From the NCBI RefSeq assembly GCF_946481145.1, contig NZ_CAMLMJ010000006.1, positions 91,608-155,607 on the forward strand: DNA of 64,000 bases, in the 5' to 3' direction. How positions within the stretch are numbered: position 1 is the stretch's first letter; each line of letters begins with the position of its first letter. Of the stretch, positions 33,273 to 44,786 are shown in pieces. The stretch comes from an uncultured Sediminibacterium sp. Its GTDB lineage: Bacteria; Bacteroidota; Bacteroidia; Chitinophagales; Chitinophagaceae. The notes below the pieces were generated by a model. The model saw only the letters and a program-made list of their open reading frames with translations. It made no database searches and was not told where the DNA came from. The position numbers were made by a program, and so were the translations under genes.

Positions 33273-35246
33273 TTATTTATAATTTCGCTGACTCGGTTTA
33301 ATCACATCGTAATTCAAAGTCTCTTTATGCAGTTCCCACTGGTGTTCACCTTTGTGCTCCCAGGCGGCAACGTACATAAAGTTGGCATCATCACGCAGTG
33401 CTTCACCTTCTTCGGTTTGTGACTCTTCACGGAAATGTCCACCGCAGCTTTCTTTGCGGTTGAGTGCATCGAGGCACATCAATTCACCCAGTTCAATAAA
33501 GTCCGCAACACGGTTTGCTTTATCAAGTTCAGGGTTCATAGCATTTACCTCACCTGGAATACGCACATCACTCCAGAATTCTTTTTTCAATGCCTGAATT
33601 TCAGCGATAGCCTGTTTCAAACCTTCCTCATTTCTTGCCATACCACATTTATCCCACATGATCTTACCTAATCGTTTGTGGAAGCTTTCCACAGACTGCT
33701 TGCCCTTGATATTCATCAGTTGGTTGATGCGGTCGCTAACTGCTTTCTCTGCTTCAGCAAAGGCAGGATGATCCGTTGCAATCGCTTTGCTGTAAATTTC
33801 ATCTGCCAGGTAGTTGCCGATGGTGTAAGGAATTACAAAATATCCATCAGCCAGACCCTGCATCAATGCGGATGCACCCAATCTGTTGGCACCATGGTCG
33901 CTGAAATTAGCTTCGCCTAATGCATATAATCCGGGTACTGTTGTTTGTAATTCATAATCCACCCATAATCCACCCATGGTATAGTGAACAGCAGGATAGA
34001 TGCGCATCGGCACTTCGTATGGGTTTTCACCTGTGATTTTTTCATACATATCAAACAGGTTGCCATATTTCTCTTTCACTACTTCCTTACCCATTGCAAT
34101 GATCTCTTCCAGGCTGGCGTCATTACGACCTTGCTTGTTTGCTTCTGTACGACCATATCTTTCAATCGCAGATGCATAATCAAGGTATACCGCTTGCTTT
34201 GATGAACCTACACCATATCCCGCATCACATCTTTCTTTGGCAGCACGTGATGCAACGTCGCGGGGTACAAGGTTACCAAAGGCAGGATATCTTCTCTCCA
34301 GGTAATAATCTCTTTCTTCTTCCGGTATATCAGTTGCCTTACGAGTATCGTTTTGTTTTTTAGGAACCCAGATACGTCCATCATTACGTAATGATTCAGA
34401 CATCAGGGTAAGTTTAGACTGGTGGTCGCCACTTACAGGAATACAGGTAGGGTGAATTTGTGTGAAGCATGGGTTGCCAAATAGAGCACCTTGTTTATGT
34501 GCTTTCCATGCTGCGGTAACATTGCTACCCATGGCATTGGTAGAAAGGTAGAATACGTTTCCATATCCGCCAGAACATAAAAGCACGGCATGACCGAAAT
34601 GTCTTTCCAACTCACCACTAACCAGGTCACGGGCAATGATACCACGTGCTTTGCCATCAATTTTTACAATCTCCAGCATTTCGTGGCGACTGTACATCTT
34701 CACATTACCTAATGCTACCTGGCGTTCGAGCGCTTGGTAAGCACCTATTAATAACTGCTGACCGGTTTGTCCGGCAGCATAAAAAGTTCTTTGAACCTGT
34801 GTACCACCAAATGAACGGTTACTCAATAAGCCACCATATTCACGCGCAAATGGTACACCCTGTGCAACGCACTGGTCGATGATATTGGCGCTCACTTCTG
34901 CTAAACGGTGAACATTGGCTTCACGTGCACGATAGTCGCCTCCTTTGATGGTATCATAGAAAAGACGAAAAATACTGTCACCATCATTCTGATAGTTTTT
35001 GGCAGCATTGATACCACCTTGTGCTGCGATAGAGTGAGCACGGCGGGGTGAATCCTGGAAACAGAAAGCTTTCACTTTATATCCCAGTTCACCTAATGAG
35101 GCTGCTGCAGAAGCACCGGCCAGACCGGTACCCACGATAATCACTTCCAACTTGCGTTTATTGGCCGGATTCACCAATTTACAATGTCCCTTGTAATCTG
35201 TCCATTTCTGATCTAATGGCCCGGCAGGTATTTTTGCGTTCAGCAT
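33273..35246 (-). CDS. sdhA: Succinate dehydrogenase/fumarate reductase flavoprotein subunit
   Basis: 657 aa from the ATG at 35246 ([15 protein letters not shown]); an ATG at 35273 would add nine residues from repeat DNA. It has the FAD-binding N-terminus ([20 protein letters not shown]), the covalent-FAD His motif ([17 protein letters not shown]), [15 protein letters not shown] and the late catalytic region with GGLWVDYE and [15 protein letters not shown]. This is the long Bacteroidetes/epsilon type that goes with a five-span cytochrome b subunit (sdhC). Confidence 0.96.
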   Translation of the reverse strand: MLNAKIPAGPLDQKWTDYKGHCKLVNPANKRKLEVIIVGTGLAGASAAASLGELGYKVKAFCFQDSPRRAHSIAAQGGINAAKNYQNDGDSIFRLFYDTIKGGDYRAREANVHRLAEVSANIIDQCVAQGVPFAREYGGLLSNRSFGGTQVQRTFYAAGQTGQQLLIGAYQALERQVALGNVKMYSRHEMLEIVKIDGKARGIIARDLVSGELERHFGHAVLLCSGGYGNVFYLSTNAMGSNVTAAWKAHKQGALFGNPCFTQIHPTCIPVSGDHQSKLTLMSESLRNDGRIWVPKKQNDTRKATDIPEEERDYYLERRYPAFGNLVPRDVASRAAKERCDAGYGVGSSKQAVYLDYASAIERYGRTEANKQGRNDASLEEIIAMGKEVVKEKYGNLFDMYEKITGENPYEVPMRIYPAVHYTMGGLWVDYELQTTVPGLYALGEANFSDHGANRLGASALMQGLADGYFVIPYTIGNYLADEIYSKAIATDHPAFAEAEKAVSDRINQLMNIKGKQSVESFHKRLGKIMWDKCGMARNEEGLKQAIAEIQALKKEFWSDVRIPGEVNAMNPELDKANRVADFIELGELMCLDALNRKESCGGHFREESQTEEGEALRDDANFMYVAAWEHKGEHQWELHKETLNYDVIKPSQRNYK

Positions 35247-35261
35247 ATGAGACAATTTTAA

Positions 35262-35385
35262 TTCAAAATTCAAAAATCAAAATTCAAAATGATAGTAAAA
35301 CTGGTTTAGAAGGATTACCGATTTAATTTTATGGTTTTTGATTTTTGGCATTTGACTTTTGATTTTTGGTTTTTGACTTTACTTA
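35262..35385. repeat. AT-rich word array between sdhC and sdhA
   Basis: AATTCAAAATTCAAAAATCA-type units at 35262-35292 face TTTTTGATTTTTGGCATTTG-type units at 35333-35385. The two sets are loose inverted repeats. They fill most of the sdhC-sdhA gap. Confidence 0.65.
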
Positions 35386-36048
35386 CACCCATTGAAAATA
35401 AAAGCTTACAGGCATCATAGCGAATACCAGTGGTACTATGATTGAGAAACCATACCCAATGGCTGTAAGCATTTTATTATACTTCTTATTATGTACTCCA
35501 AGTGTTTTAAAAGCACTCTGAAAACCATGAGCAAGGTGGTAGGCAAGGGATATACATCCAATCACATACAGAATTACTACCCATAAAACACTGAATTCGG
35601 TTTGCATTTTCTCATACAGGTTAATTTCTTCACCTAATAAGAAACCCTGGTTTGAACGGTTGGGAAACCAGAAATGAGACATGTGCATGATGAGGAACAA
35701 CAGGATAAGTGTTCCCAGCAAACCCATACTTCGACTATACCATTTACTGCCATCGCTGTATGAAACAGCATATCCAACGGATCTTTTCTTGCGGTTTTCA
35801 ACAGTTAACAGATAACCCTGTACAATATGAAGGATGAATCCGGCGAATAAACCAATCTCTAAAATGCGGGGAACCCAATTGGCACCCATAAAATGGGCAG
35901 CATGTAAAAACATTTCACCACCATCATTAGCCCAGATACAGGCATTCAGTCCGGCATGTACGATGAGAAAAAGAATCAGGAAAATACCAGTAAAACCCAT
36001 CACCAGCTTCTTTCCAACAGATGAGGTAAATACTTGTTTCCAGGTCAT
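35383..36048 (-). CDS. sdhC: Succinate dehydrogenase cytochrome b subunit
   Basis: 221 aa. Five membrane spans carry several His suitable for two haems (IVHAGLNACIWA, LHIVQGYLLTVENRKK, MHMSHFWFPNR, YHLAHGFQSAFKTLG). This is the single-subunit, five-span, diheme type of Bacteroidetes. It is first in the operon. A TATTTTTG promoter element lies 31 bases upstream on the minus strand (36079-36086). Confidence 0.93.
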   Translation of the reverse strand: MTWKQVFTSSVGKKLVMGFTGIFLILFLIVHAGLNACIWANDGGEMFLHAAHFMGANWVPRILEIGLFAGFILHIVQGYLLTVENRKKRSVGYAVSYSDGSKWYSRSMGLLGTLILLFLIMHMSHFWFPNRSNQGFLLGEEINLYEKMQTEFSVLWVVILYVIGCISLAYHLAHGFQSAFKTLGVHNKKYNKMLTAIGYGFSIIVPLVFAMMPVSFYFQWV

Positions 36049-36078
36049 ATTGCAAGTTTATGGTTTAAGAAATCGCTG

Positions 36079-36086
36079 CAAAAATA
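36079..36086 (-). promoter_or_regulatory. -7 element of the sdh operon
   Basis: TATTTTTG on the minus strand fits TAnnTTTG and lies 31 bases before the sdhC ATG. No clear -33 element was seen. Confidence 0.5.
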
Positions 36087-36175
36087 GCACAGAACGCAAT
36101 AGCATTTTCGGAAAAAGAAAAAAGTTTTCTTCTTTTATGTTGATAAACAGCGTTTAGGGTTAAATGGTTCACGAG

Positions 36176-36316
36176 AAGACTGAAAGTCTGGAAGACCGAA
36201 AGTCCGGAAGTCCGGAAGTCCGATAGACCGAAAGTCGGTATGACAAAACGTTGGAAAGATGTTATGCTTTAGTTCTTGAACTTCCGGTCTTTCGGACTTT
36301 CGGTCTTCCGGACTAT
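36176..36316. repeat. Large palindrome of AGTCCGGA-type words, copy 2
   Basis: The left arm (36176-36237) carries AGTCTGGA, AGACCGAA, AGTCCGGA and AGTCCGAT units. The right arm (36274-36316) carries the reverse words. A unique loop of about 36 bases separates the arms. It lies between the divergent sdhC and ABC-permease genes. Confidence 0.85.
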
Positions 36317-36378
36317 CACTAATCCCCGCCCATAAAATTTTCGTTCATTCATCCACTTACTCGGCTTACATTTGATGT

Positions 36379-37629
36379 ATGTTCAAACTGTTGAATATAT
36401 TATGGAATAGTTTCCGGATGGCCCTGCAAGAGTTGCGGGTTAATAAGCTGCGTACTTTTCTATCCCTGTTTGGTATTACCATTGGTATCTTCTGTATCAT
36501 CGGAGTACTGGCAACTGTTGACAGTCTTGAACGTAAAGTGCAGAATGATATCAAAGCATTTGGTAACAATACTATCTATATTGATAAATGGGATTACAGC
36601 GGCGGCGGGCCCGACTATCCCTGGTGGAAATACATGAAGCGTCCCAATATGAAAGTAGAGGAGATGCGGTTTATCAAGGCTAAAAGTCAGTTGGCCAGTA
36701 ATCTTTGTTTTTTTGTTTCTAATAATGTCAACCTTAGCTATAAAGACAATATACTCAGTAATGTAAACCTGTATGGTATTACAGAAGAGTTTACCGCTAT
36801 TCAAACCATTGATATTGATTTCGGTCGCTATCTGAATGAAGCAGAATTTAACCGGGGAACAACTTCTGCTGTTATCGGTTATGTAATTGCTGAACAGCTA
36901 TTCGGAAACCCTCAAAAAGCCGTGGGCAAGCAGGTTTCGTACAATGGCAAAAGGGTAAATATCATTGGGGTGATCAAAAAGCAGGGACAAAGTTTTGTCG
37001 GTGGGTTTGACTATGACCAGTCACTCATTGTCACCTATCGCTATTTTGCCAGTGTCTATAATCCTGATTATAGCAGTCCTTTTATCATGGTGCAGGGTAA
37101 AAAAGAAGTGCCATCAGCAGCCCTTGCAGACGAACTTATCGGTGTAATGCGTCAACTGCGCAAGTTAAGTCCGGCAGAAGAAAACAATTTTTCCTGTAAT
37201 GATGTAGCCCAGTTCAGTGAGCAGGTGGGCGGTTTTTTTGGTCAGGTAAGTGCCGGAGGTTGGGCAATAGCAGGATTAAGTCTGATTGTAGGTGCGTTTG
37301 GAGTGGCTAATATTATGTTCGTTACGGTTCGTGAAAGAACCAGTCAGATAGGCTTGAAAAAAGCTATCGGTGCAAAAAGAAGAACTATTCTTACCGAATT
37401 TCTCCTCGAGAGTGCCTTTCTCTGCATTATTGGAGGGTTAATTGGTTTAGCATTGGTATGGTTGATGGCCTTGGTATTAAGTGCAGTACTTCCATTCCCA
37501 ATTTATATTGCTCCCAATATTATCATCCTTGCGCTTAGTATTTGTATAGGGTTGGGTATTATTTCAGGTATTATTCCTGCCTCAATAGCCGCTAAAATGG
37601 ATCCTGTTGTAGCCATTCGTACCAAATAA
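36379..37629 (+). CDS. MacB/FtsX-type ABC transporter permease
   Basis: 416 aa. The first span follows LQELRVNKLRTFLSLFGITI. A large periplasmic MacB_PCD-like domain spans about 45-260. The three-span FtsX module follows (IVGAFGVANIMFVTVRERTSQIGLKKAIGAKR and onward). Such permeases use an ATPase to drive mechanical transport (efflux or lipoprotein release), but no ATPase gene is adjacent here. Confidence 0.9.
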   Translation: MFKLLNILWNSFRMALQELRVNKLRTFLSLFGITIGIFCIIGVLATVDSLERKVQNDIKAFGNNTIYIDKWDYSGGGPDYPWWKYMKRPNMKVEEMRFIKAKSQLASNLCFFVSNNVNLSYKDNILSNVNLYGITEEFTAIQTIDIDFGRYLNEAEFNRGTTSAVIGYVIAEQLFGNPQKAVGKQVSYNGKRVNIIGVIKKQGQSFVGGFDYDQSLIVTYRYFASVYNPDYSSPFIMVQGKKEVPSAALADELIGVMRQLRKLSPAEENNFSCNDVAQFSEQVGGFFGQVSAGGWAIAGLSLIVGAFGVANIMFVTVRERTSQIGLKKAIGAKRRTILTEFLLESAFLCIIGGLIGLALVWLMALVLSAVLPFPIYIAPNIIILALSICIGLGIISGIIPASIAAKMDPVVAIRTK

Positions 37630-37832
37630 TGCGAATAAAAGGATGAAATCTGCCCAAGATGAGAAAATCATCACCAGATGTTTTTTTACACCTTTAAAGC
37701 GGGCTCATAAGAAATAATAGCTCCTAATCTTATTTGGCTGCTTAGATAGAATACGGATTTATCCTGATAATCAGGATAAATCTCCGTTCCATTGCCCGCA
37801 CTTATGCAATTACAACCCTTGATTCGCATTAA
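37627..37832. repeat. MITE-like dispersed repeat, family 2, copy 1
   Basis: 206 bp. Terminal inverted repeats are TAATGCGAATAAAAGG at the left and CCTTGATTCGCATTA at the right. A central palindrome runs GAATACGGATTTATCCTGAT / ATCAGGATAAATCTCCGTTC (37749-37789). CTCCTAATCTTATTTGGCTG and ATTGCCCGC are shared with copy 2 at 61976-62193. The first TAA is also the stop codon of the permease gene. Confidence 0.88.
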
Positions 37833-38073
37833 TAGCTGTTTTTTACCTGCTTAGGTTTTACCGGATCATTCGACGCAATTTTCACCCAAAAACACACAAA
37901 CTTAATTCGCACGTTATCAATGATTTACATGGACCATCTACACATCATCTACACATCAACAACACAGTACAACACAAATTAGTGTTTTGAAGTGTTGATG
38001 AATTGTTATTATCCTGTAGGTATATAGGGGAAGACCTTTATGAAATTCAGGGATCAATGCATTCGAAACATGA

Positions 38074-38128
38074 ATAGAACACGGATTATCATGATATATC
38101 TTGAAAATCATGATAATCCGTGTTCTAT
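38074..38128. repeat. Perfect 22-bp-stem palindrome plus decayed family 1 remnant
   Basis: The arms 38074-38095 and 38107-38128 are perfect inverted repeats (starting ATAGAACACGGATTATCATG) around an 11-base loop. The same GAACACGGAT...ATCCGTGTTC word set occurs in both repeat families. A decayed family 1 end (38130-38255; GCGGCTTGAAGCTTGTC, ACTCCTCTGGAGAAGTC) follows. The rest of 37833-38073 shows only a weak hairpin around CATCAACAACAC / GTGTTGATG and no gene. Confidence 0.85.
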
Positions 38129-38274
38129 CCTACAATAGACTTGCGGCTTGAAGCTTGTCTAAAGGACTCCTCTGGAGAAGTCAAATTTACCGGAATAGTA
38201 CTTGCTAACAGCTAATGGCCAAAAGCTAATAGCCGTTTCTCAAAAACAGCAATATTTTGCATCCTTCATTCTGT

Positions 38275-38282
38275 TAATTTTG
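38275..38282 (+). promoter_or_regulatory. -7 promoter element of tsaD
   Basis: TAATTTTG matches TAnnTTTG, 26 bases before the proposed ATC start. It would put transcription start near 38289. Confidence 0.5.
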
Positions 38283-38308
38283 CAGGCTTTAAACAAGCCC
38301 GGTCTTTT

Positions 38309-39319
38309 ATCAGCAAACCTGTTACCATATTAGCCATTGAATCATCCTGCGATGAAACTTCTGCATCAATATGTGTGGATGGCAAAATATTATCCAACTT
38401 CATAGCAAATCAAACCATACATGAGCAATATGGCGGGGTCGTACCTGAACTAGCCAGTCGCGCCCATATGCAAAATATTGTGCCGGTTGTTGATCGGGCA
38501 CTTGCTGCAGCGAATATTGAAAGAACCGAGCTTAATACCATTGATGCAATTGCCTTTACACAAGCCCCTGGTTTGATCGGTAGTTTATTGGTTGGTGCAC
38601 AATTCGCAAAATCCCTCGCTTTATCGCTTAATAAACCCCTGATAGGTGTGCATCATATGCAGGCGCATGTATTGGCAAACCTGATTGGTGAAAATCCACC
38701 ACCATTTCCTTTTCTATGCCTTACAGTAAGTGGGGGCCATACACAAATTGTGCTTGCGCATTCACCACTTAATCTTGAAGTAATTGGTGAAACAATTGAT
38801 GATGCAGCAGGAGAAGCATTTGACAAAACGGCAAAATTATTAGGCTTACCCTATCCTGGTGGACCACTGGTAGATCGCTATGCAAAAGACGGTAATCCCA
38901 AGGCCTTTAGTTTCGCCGAACCCCAGGTGCCTGAACTTAATTTTAGTTTCAGTGGACTGAAAACTTCTGTATTGTATTTCCTTCAAAAACAGGAACCCGG
39001 CTTTATCGAACAAAACCTACATGATCTTTGTGCTTCGGTACAATTTACTATTGTTAATATCCTGATCAAAAAATTAAAGAAAGCTGTTCAGCAAACGGGA
39101 ATAAAAAATATTTGTATTGCCGGAGGAGTAAGCGCAAATAGTGGTTTGAGAAATACATTACAGGAAACAGGATCGAAACTTGGCTGGAAAACATATATAC
39201 CTGCATTTGAATATTGTACCGATAATGCTGCTATGATCGCAATTACAGCCTATTATAAATACCTCGATCAGCAGTTTATGGGGCTGGATGCAAGTCCGAC
39301 AGCCAGAGCCACCTGGTAA
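38309..39319 (+). CDS. tsaD: tRNA threonylcarbamoyladenosine transferase TsaD, probable ATC start
   Basis: 336 aa if read from ATC at 38309, giving (M)SKPVTILAIESSCDETS, a normal TsaD N-terminus and length. The frame is open from 38216, but no ATG, GTG or TTG lies upstream of the conserved ESSCDET motif. The first standard start (GTG 38375) would delete it. Metal-binding H-x3-H is present (HHMQAHVLANL), as are SGGHTQIV and the late GGVSANSGLR and NAAMI. TsaD with TsaB and TsaE makes t6A37 in tRNAs reading ANN codons. Confidence 0.88.
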   Translation: MSKPVTILAIESSCDETSASICVDGKILSNFIANQTIHEQYGGVVPELASRAHMQNIVPVVDRALAAANIERTELNTIDAIAFTQAPGLIGSLLVGAQFAKSLALSLNKPLIGVHHMQAHVLANLIGENPPPFPFLCLTVSGGHTQIVLAHSPLNLEVIGETIDDAAGEAFDKTAKLLGLPYPGGPLVDRYAKDGNPKAFSFAEPQVPELNFSFSGLKTSVLYFLQKQEPGFIEQNLHDLCASVQFTIVNILIKKLKKAVQQTGIKNICIAGGVSANSGLRNTLQETGSKLGWKTYIPAFEYCTDNAAMIAITAYYKYLDQQFMGLDASPTARATW

Positions 39320-39371
39320 TGCCGTTTTGAACTGCTTTGCAAAAACAATCTAAAATCCGCCGCTTAAGCTG

Positions 39372-39379
39372 TAATTTTG
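39372..39379 (+). promoter_or_regulatory. -7 promoter element of the ABC-F gene
   Basis: TAATTTTG lies 23 bases before the ATG at 39403 and fits TAnnTTTG. Confidence 0.45.
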
Positions 39380-39399
39380 CGGCCTGAAAACAACGTTAA

Positions 39400-41028
<1,629 letters not shown>

Positions 41029-41132
41029 TACGCCTGAGATGTAGTCTGGTAGCGTATTTCCCGCAAATATTTACAGAATGGTTGTTTGAATGCTGATGTG
41101 TTGTACATTAGCTTTAAACAATCATTTTTTTT

Positions 41133-41510
41133 ATGTCTGTAATAAAGCTTCCCTTGTTGTTTGTTGGATCAAGAGGTGAAAAAAGATTATACGCTTTATT
41201 TGATAGCAGGGCTAATTTGTCTTGTATTCATCCGGACTATATTGATCAGATTGCCAATGCAGAATTGTTACCAAACCCAAGGTTTGTTTTAACAGCTAGC
41301 GAGGGGCATCGGATTGAAGTTACGCATCGTGTTATTGTGGATTTTTGGATCAATGATGTAATGGTAAGTGATGAGTTTCTACTTGTGCCCGGATTAACTG
41401 AAGAAGCGGTTATCGGTGCAGCTACTATGCAGAAATGGCGCATTAAATTAGATTTTGAGCATGATACAGTTCATGTAGATCCCAAGGTCATGAAAATGCA
41501 ACTCATTTAA
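41133..41510 (+). CDS. Retropepsin-like aspartyl protease-fold protein
   Basis: 125 aa. It has the single-domain retropepsin layout: KRLYALFDSRANLSCIHPDY (catalytic Asp position 24), a flap region, then EFLLVPGLTEEAVIGAATMQKWRIKLDFE near the end (I-G-x2-x2-x-x-W as in retropepsins). The usual D-[ST]-G-A motif is D-S-R-A here, so Gly is replaced by Arg. It may be inactive or atypical. There is no signal peptide. Confidence 0.7.
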   Translation: MSVIKLPLLFVGSRGEKRLYALFDSRANLSCIHPDYIDQIANAELLPNPRFVLTASEGHRIEVTHRVIVDFWINDVMVSDEFLLVPGLTEEAVIGAATMQKWRIKLDFEHDTVHVDPKVMKMQLI

Positions 41511-41597
41511 GCAATGTAAAAAACAATTCACCCGGCCATCCTGCATCAGCGGATGGCTTTTTTGTTTTCACTATCTTAGGCACGCTAAAAAACCATC

Positions 41598-44156
41598 ATG
41601 AGAAATTTGTTACTCGCCAGTTTATTGGTTTTATCTGTTTCCTTACATGCACAGGAGCTTAATTACTATCTCCCCAAAAATGTACGTTATAATGCCTCAA
41701 TCCCAACACCGGCATCGGTTATAGGGCATGAAGTAGGAGAATGGCATGTAACACATGACCGTCTTGTTAATTATATGAAGGCTGTAGATGCAGCATCAGA
41801 TCGGGTAACCATTCAACAGATGGGAACAACCTATGAGGGTAGACCACAACTTGCACTTGTGATTACTTCCCCAAAAAATCACCAGAACCTCGAAAAAATA
41901 AGGCAACAGCATGTGCAATTAACACAGGCAGATAAATCGGGTGGATTGAACATCAGTGATATGCCTGTTGTTGTTTGGATAGGGCATAGTATCCATGGAA
42001 ATGAAAGCAGTGGAGCCAATGCCTCATTACTTACTACCTACTATCTGGCTGCAGCAGAAGGACCGGAAGTGGATGCTTTGTTGGATAAAGCAGTGATAAT
42101 ACTTGATCCTTCTTTTAACCCTGATGGACTCAATCGTTTTGCGACATGGGCGAATATGCATAAGAGTCAGACATTGGTTGCTGACCCACAAGCCAGGGAA
42201 TTTAATGAAGTATGGCCTGGTGGTCGTTTCAACCATTATTGGTTCGATTTGAATCGTGATTGGTTACCGGCACAACACAGAGAGAGCCAGAACAGGTTGC
42301 AGATGTTTCATAATTGGAAACCGAATATCCTGACTGATCACCACGAAATGGGCAGCAATTCATCTTTCTTTTTTCAGCCTGGGGTTCCTTCAAGGGTGAA
42401 TCCAAATACGCCTGCCAAAAACCAGGAGTTGACTGCCGCCATCGGAAATTATCATGCAAAATATTTCGACAGTATTGGTTCCCTATATTTTACCAAGGAA
42501 GGATATGATGATTTCTATTACGGAAAAGGTTCAACCTATCCGGATATCAATGGCGGAGTAGGTATATTATTTGAGCAGGCCAGCAGCAGGGGGCATGCAC
42601 AGGAAACCGAAAATGGTTTATTGACATTCCCATTCACCATCCGTAACCAGTTTACAGCGGCTTTATCGACTCTTGCGGCGGCGAAGGCATTACGTGTGGA
42701 TATGCTGAAGTTTCAACGCGATTTCTTTAAAGAAGTTGAGAAAGAAGCAGCCGCTTATCCTGTAAAAGCATTTGTGATCGGAGATCAGTTTGATGAAACA
42801 AGAACAGAAATTTTTGTACAAATGTTATTGCGTCATCAGGTTGATATATACCGATTAAAACAGGATTTTACTGCAGAGGGTAGACAATTCAAAGCAGGCA
42901 AAGGATTTGTAATACCTGCAAGTCAGCAACAGTTTAAAATCATTAAAACTGTTTTTGAAAAGACCTTCGATTATAAAGACAGTTTGTTTTACGATGTAAC
43001 TGCCTGGACTATGTCGTTGGCATTTGGTATGCCTACTGCGGAAGTGAAAACAGGGTATGATCAGTTGCTGGGAGCCAAAGTAACTACACTTGATCCACAA
43101 CGGATACCACTTTTAGATTATTCGCCCAATGCTGCAGCATATGCATTTCGTTGGGATGATTATAATGCTCCGAAAGTGCTTTATCGATTGCAATCGAAAG
43201 GTATAAAAACCAAAGTAGCTACGCAGAAGTTCAAGATGATGATTGATGGTAAGGAAGAGTCTTTTGAATATGGCACCATTGTGATACCTTGCGGTATTCA
43301 AACGCTGAAGGGAAAAGAGCTTTCTGCTGTAATTGCTGCAGCATCAGAAACTACTGGCGTTGAAGTATTTACCCTGCCTACCGGCCTTGCGGCTGGAGGG
43401 ATTGATTTGGGTAGTGCCAGTTTTAATAATGTAAAGCAACCCAGGATTATGATGTTTGGTGGTACTGGCACCAGTGCTACAGATGTGGGAGAGATATGGC
43501 ATATGATTGATGTCAGGTACAAAATGCCGGTAAGTATTGTAGATGTGGATCGCTTTAATTCAATAAATGCAGATAAGTACAATGTAATTATCATGCCATC
43601 GGGTTCTTATAATAACCTGAATAAATCGGCACAGGATAAATTAAGAGAATGGGTAAGTGCCGGAGGAACATTGGTTGCCACTGAAGATGCCACCAGGTGG
43701 CTTTCAACAAATGGTTTTACCAGGGTAATCTTTAAAAACTCAGGCGAAAAAAGAGACAGTACATTGCAATTACCCTATTACCTGCGTTCAGATGAAATGC
43801 GTGCAAAAGACATGGCTGGTTCCCTATTTGAAGCCCGCCTTGACCTTACGCACCCAATAGCCTACGGCTACCGCGACCCGTCTGTAACGATTTTTAAATC
43901 GAATACCCTGTTTATGGACCAGAATAATAGTCCATATGACTCACCAGTAATGTATACCGAAAATCCTTTACAAAGTGGTTATTTATACCGTGGTTACAAG
44001 GAAGTGGTAAAGAAAACAGCCGCAATTAATATTGATGGGGTAGGAAGGGGTAAAATTATTTCGATGGTAGATAATCTGAATTTCAGGGCATTCTGGCTTG
44101 GGACATCCAAAATGTTTATGAATGCGGTGTTTTTTGGGGATATTATACGGTTGTAA
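41598..44156 (+). CDS. M14-family zinc carboxypeptidase, exported
   Basis: 852 aa with a signal peptide (LLLASLLVLSVSLHAQE). The peptidase M14 domain spans about 40-380, with zinc ligands in GHSIHGNESSG (His133, Glu136) and a later TDHHEMGSN His. DPSFNPDGLNRF is the substrate-side motif. The C-terminal half (about 390-852) has a glutamine-amidotransferase-like stretch (VIIMPSGSYNNLN, LREWVSAGGTLVATEDATRW). This two-part form is common in Bacteroidota. It is probably a periplasmic or secreted peptidase. Confidence 0.88.
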   Translation: MRNLLLASLLVLSVSLHAQELNYYLPKNVRYNASIPTPASVIGHEVGEWHVTHDRLVNYMKAVDAASDRVTIQQMGTTYEGRPQLALVITSPKNHQNLEKIRQQHVQLTQADKSGGLNISDMPVVVWIGHSIHGNESSGANASLLTTYYLAAAEGPEVDALLDKAVIILDPSFNPDGLNRFATWANMHKSQTLVADPQAREFNEVWPGGRFNHYWFDLNRDWLPAQHRESQNRLQMFHNWKPNILTDHHEMGSNSSFFFQPGVPSRVNPNTPAKNQELTAAIGNYHAKYFDSIGSLYFTKEGYDDFYYGKGSTYPDINGGVGILFEQASSRGHAQETENGLLTFPFTIRNQFTAALSTLAAAKALRVDMLKFQRDFFKEVEKEAAAYPVKAFVIGDQFDETRTEIFVQMLLRHQVDIYRLKQDFTAEGRQFKAGKGFVIPASQQQFKIIKTVFEKTFDYKDSLFYDVTAWTMSLAFGMPTAEVKTGYDQLLGAKVTTLDPQRIPLLDYSPNAAAYAFRWDDYNAPKVLYRLQSKGIKTKVATQKFKMMIDGKEESFEYGTIVIPCGIQTLKGKELSAVIAAASETTGVEVFTLPTGLAAGGIDLGSASFNNVKQPRIMMFGGTGTSATDVGEIWHMIDVRYKMPVSIVDVDRFNSINADKYNVIIMPSGSYNNLNKSAQDKLREWVSAGGTLVATEDATRWLSTNGFTRVIFKNSGEKRDSTLQLPYYLRSDEMRAKDMAGSLFEARLDLTHPIAYGYRDPSVTIFKSNTLFMDQNNSPYDSPVMYTENPLQSGYLYRGYKEVVKKTAAINIDGVGRGKIISMVDNLNFRAFWLGTSKMFMNAVFFGDIIRL

Positions 44157-44360
44157 GGAAGTCGGGAAATCTGGGAGTCCGGGAGTCCGAGAGTCCGAAA
44201 GTCCGGAGTAAGAAATACATAGAAAAGTAGAGGGTTATATAATTATTATTTCACTATATATTCTTGAAATGTTTCTTTCGAACATCCAGACAAAACAATA
44301 CCGGACTTTCGGACTCCCGGACTCTCGGACTTCCGGACTTCCGGACTTTCGGACTTCCTA
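44155..44360. repeat. Large palindrome of GAGTCCGG-type words, copy 3
   Basis: The left arm (44155-44209) has GGAGTCCG, GAGAGTCC and AAGTCCGG units. The right arm (44301-44360) has reverse words (CCGGACTT, CGGACTCC, CGGACTCT). The loop of about 90 bases has no gene. It lies between two genes on the same strand; from 44361 to 44520 I see only the rpmB promoter. Confidence 0.85.
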
Positions 44361-44465
44361 CCGAAGGAAGGAAGACTCATTTTGTGGATAAATCACCCCA
44401 AACAAAATTCCCAAACAGGAATTATCCTGGAAATGTGAACAAATTTCATAAAAAAACCGTCTTTC

Positions 44466-44498
44466 TTATTGATATTTTGCCATCTTTCCCTACCTTTG
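44466..44498 (+). promoter_or_regulatory. Promoter of rpmB-rpmG-DUF4295
   Basis: TTATTG (44466-44471) and TACCTTTG (44491-44498) are separated by 19 bases, a textbook Bacteroidetes -33/-7 pair. The rpmB ATG is 23 bases downstream. Confidence 0.8.
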
Positions 44499-44520
44499 CC
44501 GTCCCGAAAAAAATTGAGTC

Positions 44521-44757
44521 ATGGCAAGAGTATGTCAGGTTACTGGAAAAAAGCCGATTGTTGGAAATAGTGTTTCTCACTCAAACATTAAGACCAAGCG
44601 CCGTTTTTTACCAAATTTACAAAAGAAGCGTTTCTTTTTTGCTGAAGAAGACCGTTGGGTTACCCTGAAAGTGTCTACTGATGCTTTAAGAACCATCAAC
44701 AAAAACGGTTTAGCAACTGTGATCAAAGAAATGAGAGCGCAGGGAGCTAAGATCTAA
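44521..44757 (+). CDS. rpmB: 50S ribosomal protein L28
   Basis: 78 aa. It starts [20 protein letters not shown] and continues [19 protein letters not shown], the standard Bacteroidetes L28 without zinc-binding Cys pairs (one Cys at residue 5). It is first of three small genes in a ribosomal operon. Confidence 0.97.
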   Translation: MARVCQVTGKKPIVGNSVSHSNIKTKRRFLPNLQKKRFFFAEEDRWVTLKVSTDALRTINKNGLATVIKEMRAQGAKI

Positions 44758-44786
44758 TTACAAACAAGAAAAAACTAGCTAATACA

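Noticed and set aside
36079..36086. Firm TSS calls from every TAnnTTTG match
   Set aside because: The motif is short and the genome AT-rich; only matches just upstream of likely starts were kept, with modest confidence.
38309..39319. tsaD as a pseudogene because it lacks a standard start
   Set aside because: The rest of the frame is full length with all motifs intact, which fits a rare start codon or a base-call error better than decay.
44264..44668. 134-aa frame overlapping rpmB
   Set aside because: It reads through the AGTCCGG palindrome and then rpmB in another frame; rpmB is certain.
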